Made by a program: the position numbers and the translations under genes. DNA of 14,296 nucleotides. Origin: Firmicutes bacterium CAG:110. GTDB lineage: Bacteria; Bacillota; Clostridia; Oscillospirales; Oscillospiraceae. How positions within the stretch are numbered: the stretch's first letter is position 1; the number at the start of each line of letters is the position of its first letter. Below, in pieces: positions 12,210-14,296 of the stretch. Below the pieces are notes generated by a model. That model was not told the DNA's origin, did no database searches, and was given only the letters and a program-made list of their open reading frames with translations. The stretch lies in NCBI GenBank assembly GCA_000434635.1, contig HF988014.1, positions 366-14,661 on the forward strand, given 5' to 3'.

Positions 12210-12545
12210 TTAAGCCTTCTCGCTCACACCGATGGTGATGTGAGTGGTTCTCTTATTGATCCGTACAAAACCACGGCGGGATGCAATGCGGCCGCGCTTC
12301 AGGATGGGGCCGGGATTGGCAACGGCGGTGGAGACGTACAGATTGTCAGCGTTCATGCCGTGGTTGTGCTCAGCGTTGGCAACAGCGCTCTTCAGCAGCT
12401 TGGCCATAGGCTCGCAGGCTGCCTTGGAGGTCTGGCTCAGGTAAGCAGTGGCGGTCTTGACGTCCTGACCACGGATCATATCACAAACCAGCTTGACCTT
12501 ACGAGGAGACATACGGACAAATTTAACATATGCAAATGCTTCCAT
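12210..12545 (-). CDS. rplV: Ribosomal protein L22 (uL22), with atypical tunnel hairpin
   Basis: L22 contacts all six 23S rRNA domains, and its long beta-hairpin lines the peptide exit tunnel. The 111-residue product aligns without gaps to the 110-residue E. coli protein as I recall it. The fold core is clear: RMSPRKVKLVCDMIRG at 11-26, LLKSAVANAEHNHGM at 50-64, and NKRTTHITI at 97-105. The hairpin begins as usual with GPILKR (79-84), but the next part reads GRIASRRGFVRI, so the PRAxGRA tip motif expected at 87-93 is replaced by IASRRGF. The reading frame is clean there and neither other frame restores the motif, so this is not a simple frameshift. The stop lies 13 nt before S3. Confidence 0.97.
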   Translation of the reverse strand: MEAFAYVKFVRMSPRKVKLVCDMIRGQDVKTATAYLSQTSKAACEPMAKLLKSAVANAEHNHGMNADNLYVSTAVANPGPILKRGRIASRRGFVRINKRTTHITIGVSEKA

Positions 12546-12557
12546 TTTCGTACCTCC

Positions 12558-12836
12558 TTACTTGGCGTTCGCGGTCTTGTTGCCGGAGTGGCCGCGGAAA
12601 GTCCGGGTGGGAACGAACTCACCCAGCTTGTGGCCGACCATATCTTCCGTGATATAGACGGGAACATGCTTCCGGCCGTCGTGAACGGCGATGGTGTGAC
12701 CGACGAAGGAGGGGAAGATGGTGGAAGATCTGGACCAGGTCTTCAGAACCTTCTTGTCACCGGCCTTGTTCAGCTCCTCCACGCGCTTGTACAGCTCAGG
12801 AGCTACGAAAGGGCCCTTCTTGATACTTCTGCTCAT
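12558..12836 (-). CDS. rpsS: Ribosomal protein S19 (uS19)
   Basis: S19 sits in the head of the 30S subunit with S13, close to the A-site tRNA and the bridge to the 50S. The product is 92 residues, the normal size. It begins MSRSIKKGPFV, has the TWSRSSTIFPSFVGHTIAVHDG core, and ends with the family signature VGHKLGEFVPTRTFRGHSG. It lies between L2 and L22 as in nearly all bacteria. Its Shine-Dalgarno overlaps the L2 stop (TAAGGAGGAAATGAA then ATG), and its own stop is fused the same way to the L22 site. Confidence 0.98.
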   Translation of the reverse strand: MSRSIKKGPFVAPELYKRVEELNKAGDKKVLKTWSRSSTIFPSFVGHTIAVHDGRKHVPVYITEDMVGHKLGEFVPTRTFRGHSGNKTANAK

Positions 12837-12848
12837 TTCATTTCCTCC

Positions 12849-13685
12849 TTACTTGCTGTTTCTGCGCTTGACGATGAACTTGTTGGTGGGGTTCTTCGTC
12901 TTACGAGTCTTATAACCCATAGCAGGCTTGCCCCAGGGGGTAACAGGACCGGGACGGCCGACAGGGGCGCGGCCCTCACCACCACCGTGAGGATGGTCGT
13001 TGGGGTTCATGACGGAGCCGCGGACGGTGGGACGGATACCCATGTGACGGGTACGGCCGGCCTTGCCGACGTGGACGTTCTCGTGATCCAGGTTGCCCAC
13101 CTGACCGATGCAGGCGGTGCAGTTGGTGTGAACGTAGCGGACTTCGCCGGAGGGCAGACGGATCTGCGCCAGCTCGCCTTCCTTAGCCATCAGCTGAGCG
13201 GCGGTACCGGCGGAACGAACCAGCTGAGCGCCGTGGCCGGGCTGCAGCTCCACGTTGTGGATAACGGTACCGACAGGGATGTTGGCGATGGGCAGGCAGT
13301 TGCCGGGCTTGATATCGGCGCTGGCGGAGGAAAGAACCTGATCGCCCACATTCAGGCCGTAAGGAGCCAGGATGTAGCTCAGGGTGCCGTCCTCGTACTT
13401 GATCAGCGCGATGAAAGCGGAGCGGTTGGGATCGTACTCGATGCGCTGCACGGTAGCGCTCATGTCGGTCTTCAGACGCTTGAAGTCGATGACGCGGTAC
13501 TTGCGCTTGTTGCCGCCGCCGCGATGGCGGACGGTGATGTGACCGTAGCTGTTGCGACCTGCGTTCTTCTTGAGGGTCTCAACCAGGCTACGCTCAGGTT
13601 TTGCCTTCTTATCAACACCGTCGAAAGCGGAAACAGTCATGTTTCTGCGGGCGGGGGTGTAAGGCTTGAAAGTCTTAATAGCCAT
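12849..13685 (-). CDS. rplB: Ribosomal protein L2 (uL2)
   Basis: L2 is a large 23S-binding protein needed for subunit joining and peptidyl-transferase function. The 278 residues match the usual bacterial length. Visible are the basic N-terminal tail, the central OB-like and SH3-like RNA-binding domain (about residues 60-200, with RHRGGGNKRKYRVIDFKR at 53-70) and the diagnostic C-terminal signature PTVRGSVMNPNDHPHGGGEG around 219-238, including the conserved histidines at 231 and 233. The end KNPTNKFIVKRR is typical. GGAGAG lies about 8 nt before the ATG. The TAA stop runs straight into the Shine-Dalgarno of S19 (TAAGGAGG). Confidence 0.98.
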   Translation of the reverse strand: MAIKTFKPYTPARRNMTVSAFDGVDKKAKPERSLVETLKKNAGRNSYGHITVRHRGGGNKRKYRVIDFKRLKTDMSATVQRIEYDPNRSAFIALIKYEDGTLSYILAPYGLNVGDQVLSSASADIKPGNCLPIANIPVGTVIHNVELQPGHGAQLVRSAGTAAQLMAKEGELAQIRLPSGEVRYVHTNCTACIGQVGNLDHENVHVGKAGRTRHMGIRPTVRGSVMNPNDHPHGGGEGRAPVGRPGPVTPWGKPAMGYKTRKTKNPTNKFIVKRRNSK

Positions 13686-13715
13686 TTGCGTTTCTCTCCT
13701 TTATTGAGATTTGGT

Positions 13716-14009
13716 TTAGACCATACCCTCGAAGAACTCGATGGTCTTGGAGTCGGCGGTCAGGGTGACGACAGCCTTCTTGTAGGCGGCCTGCTTGCCG
13801 GCGGGATAAGCGCCGGTGCGCTTGACCTTGCCCTGCATACGGACGGTGTTGACCTTCGCGACCTTCACGCCGAAAATCTCTTCGATCGCGGCCTTGATCT
13901 CGGTCTTGTTGGCGTTCACGTCCACCATAAAAACGTACTTCTTGTCAGCGACAGACTCCATGGACTGCTCGGTGATGACAGGTCTTCTGATGATATCGTA
14001 AGCGTTCAT
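13716..14009 (-). CDS. rplW: Ribosomal protein L23 (uL23)
   Basis: L23 is an early-assembling 50S protein next to the peptide exit, where it forms part of the docking site for trigger factor and SRP. The 97-residue product has the expected bacterial length. It opens with YDIIRRPVITEQS, the standard N-terminal motif, and carries the KVxRMQGKVKRTGAYPAGKQ segment followed by KKAVVTL. The ATG overlaps the L4 stop (TAATG), and GAGGAGG inside the end of L4 is well placed as the ribosome-binding site, so translation is probably coupled to L4. A 30-nt gap leads to L2. Nothing is unusual in the protein. Confidence 0.97.
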   Translation of the reverse strand: MNAYDIIRRPVITEQSMESVADKKYVFMVDVNANKTEIKAAIEEIFGVKVAKVNTVRMQGKVKRTGAYPAGKQAAYKKAVVTLTADSKTIEFFEGMV

Positions 14010-14296
14010 TATGCGAATACCTCCTCAATCGTGGCCAGAGCAGCCTTGTCAACCACCAGCTTGGTGGCGTTCAGCACGTCGTAAACGTTCAGCACGCCGG
14101 CGAAGGTGACTTCGCAGCCGGGGATGTTGCGGCCGGACTTTACCACGTTCTGGTCGGCGGCGGCGGTGACGACCAGGGTCTTGCCTTCGCAGCCAACGGC
14201 CTTCAGGAACTTGGCAAACTCGGAGGTCTTGGGAGCGTCCATCTTGATGGCGTCGATGACCACGATATTTGCCTCGGAAGCCTTGGCGCTCAGGAC
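14009..14296 (-). CDS. rplD: Ribosomal protein L4 (uL4), C-terminal part, cut by window edge
   Basis: This is the 3' end of the L4 gene; the frame is open to the window edge and gives the last 95 residues, ending IEEVFA. Visible family features are the segment VVIDAIKMDAPKTSEFAKFL and the alternating GKTLVV / NVYDVL pattern of the globular alpha/beta domain that sits on 23S rRNA. The tunnel-reaching loop of L4 lies upstream and is not visible. The stop TAA overlaps the ATG of L23 by one base (TAATG), and GAG GAG codons near the end of L4 supply the Shine-Dalgarno for L23. Identification rests on sequence likeness plus its place directly before L23 and L2. The ATG-like start inside the fragment is not a real start, because the reading frame continues upstream with L4-like sequence. 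Confidence 0.95.
   Translation of the reverse strand, partial: VLSAKASEANIVVIDAIKMDAPKTSEFAKFLKAVGCEGKTLVVTAAADQNVVKSGRNIPGCEVTFAGVLNVYDVLNATKLVVDKAALATIEEVFA

Noticed and set aside
12240..14084. 614-codon open frame on the plus strand
   Set aside because: Antisense shadow of L22, S19, L2 and L23; same codon-bias cause and no ribosome-binding site or recognisable domain.

Overview
The window is one uninterrupted, minus-strand ribosomal-protein supercluster covering the S10, spc and alpha operons. In transcription order, from high to low coordinates, it reads L4 (3' part only), L23, L2, S19, L22, S3, L16, L29, S17, L14, L24, L5, S14, S8, L6, L18, S5, L30, L15, SecY, Adk, Map, a KOW-domain protein, IF-1, L36, S13, S11, S4, RpoA and L17. 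I count 30 genes, 29 of them complete. All large plus-strand open frames are shadows of these genes.

The organism looks like a moderately GC-rich low-temperature-lifestyle-unspecified member of the Clostridia, most likely Oscillospiraceae/Ruminococcaceae. The grounds are the 61-residue zinc-type S14, the KOW protein between map and infA (a Firmicutes arrangement), rpsD placed between rpsK and rpoA, zinc-type Adk and L24, and strong AGGAGG ribosome-binding sites before almost every gene. The genus cannot be settled from this sequence alone.

Layout: 14296-10795 is the S10 part (L4 to L29, with S17 following as the last S10-operon gene at 10521-10781). 10505-6404 holds the spc ribosomal proteins L14 to L15. 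6403-3724 holds the secretion channel SecY, adenylate kinase and methionine aminopeptidase. 3720-33 holds the KOW protein, IF-1, L36 and the alpha-operon set S13, S11, S4, RpoA, L17. Together they supply both ribosomal subunits, an initiation factor, the protein-export pore, N-terminal Met removal and the RNA polymerase scaffold subunit. Genes are packed with gaps of about 0-40 nt, often with the previous stop codon fused to the next Shine-Dalgarno or with TAATG/ATGA overlaps, which implies translational coupling. No promoter or intrinsic terminator was convincing inside the window.

This is a highly conserved housekeeping region and I see no mobile element, CRISPR array, defence system or other new multi-gene system. 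The things worth a second look are: three unusually long gaps that fold on the transcript strand (S14-S8, S4-rpoA, rpoA-rplQ); an L22 whose tunnel-lining hairpin tip lacks the usual PRAxGRA motif; an Arg/Gly-rich repeat tail on S3; a TTG start for infA and GTG start for secY; and a Val in the Adk DGFPR signature.
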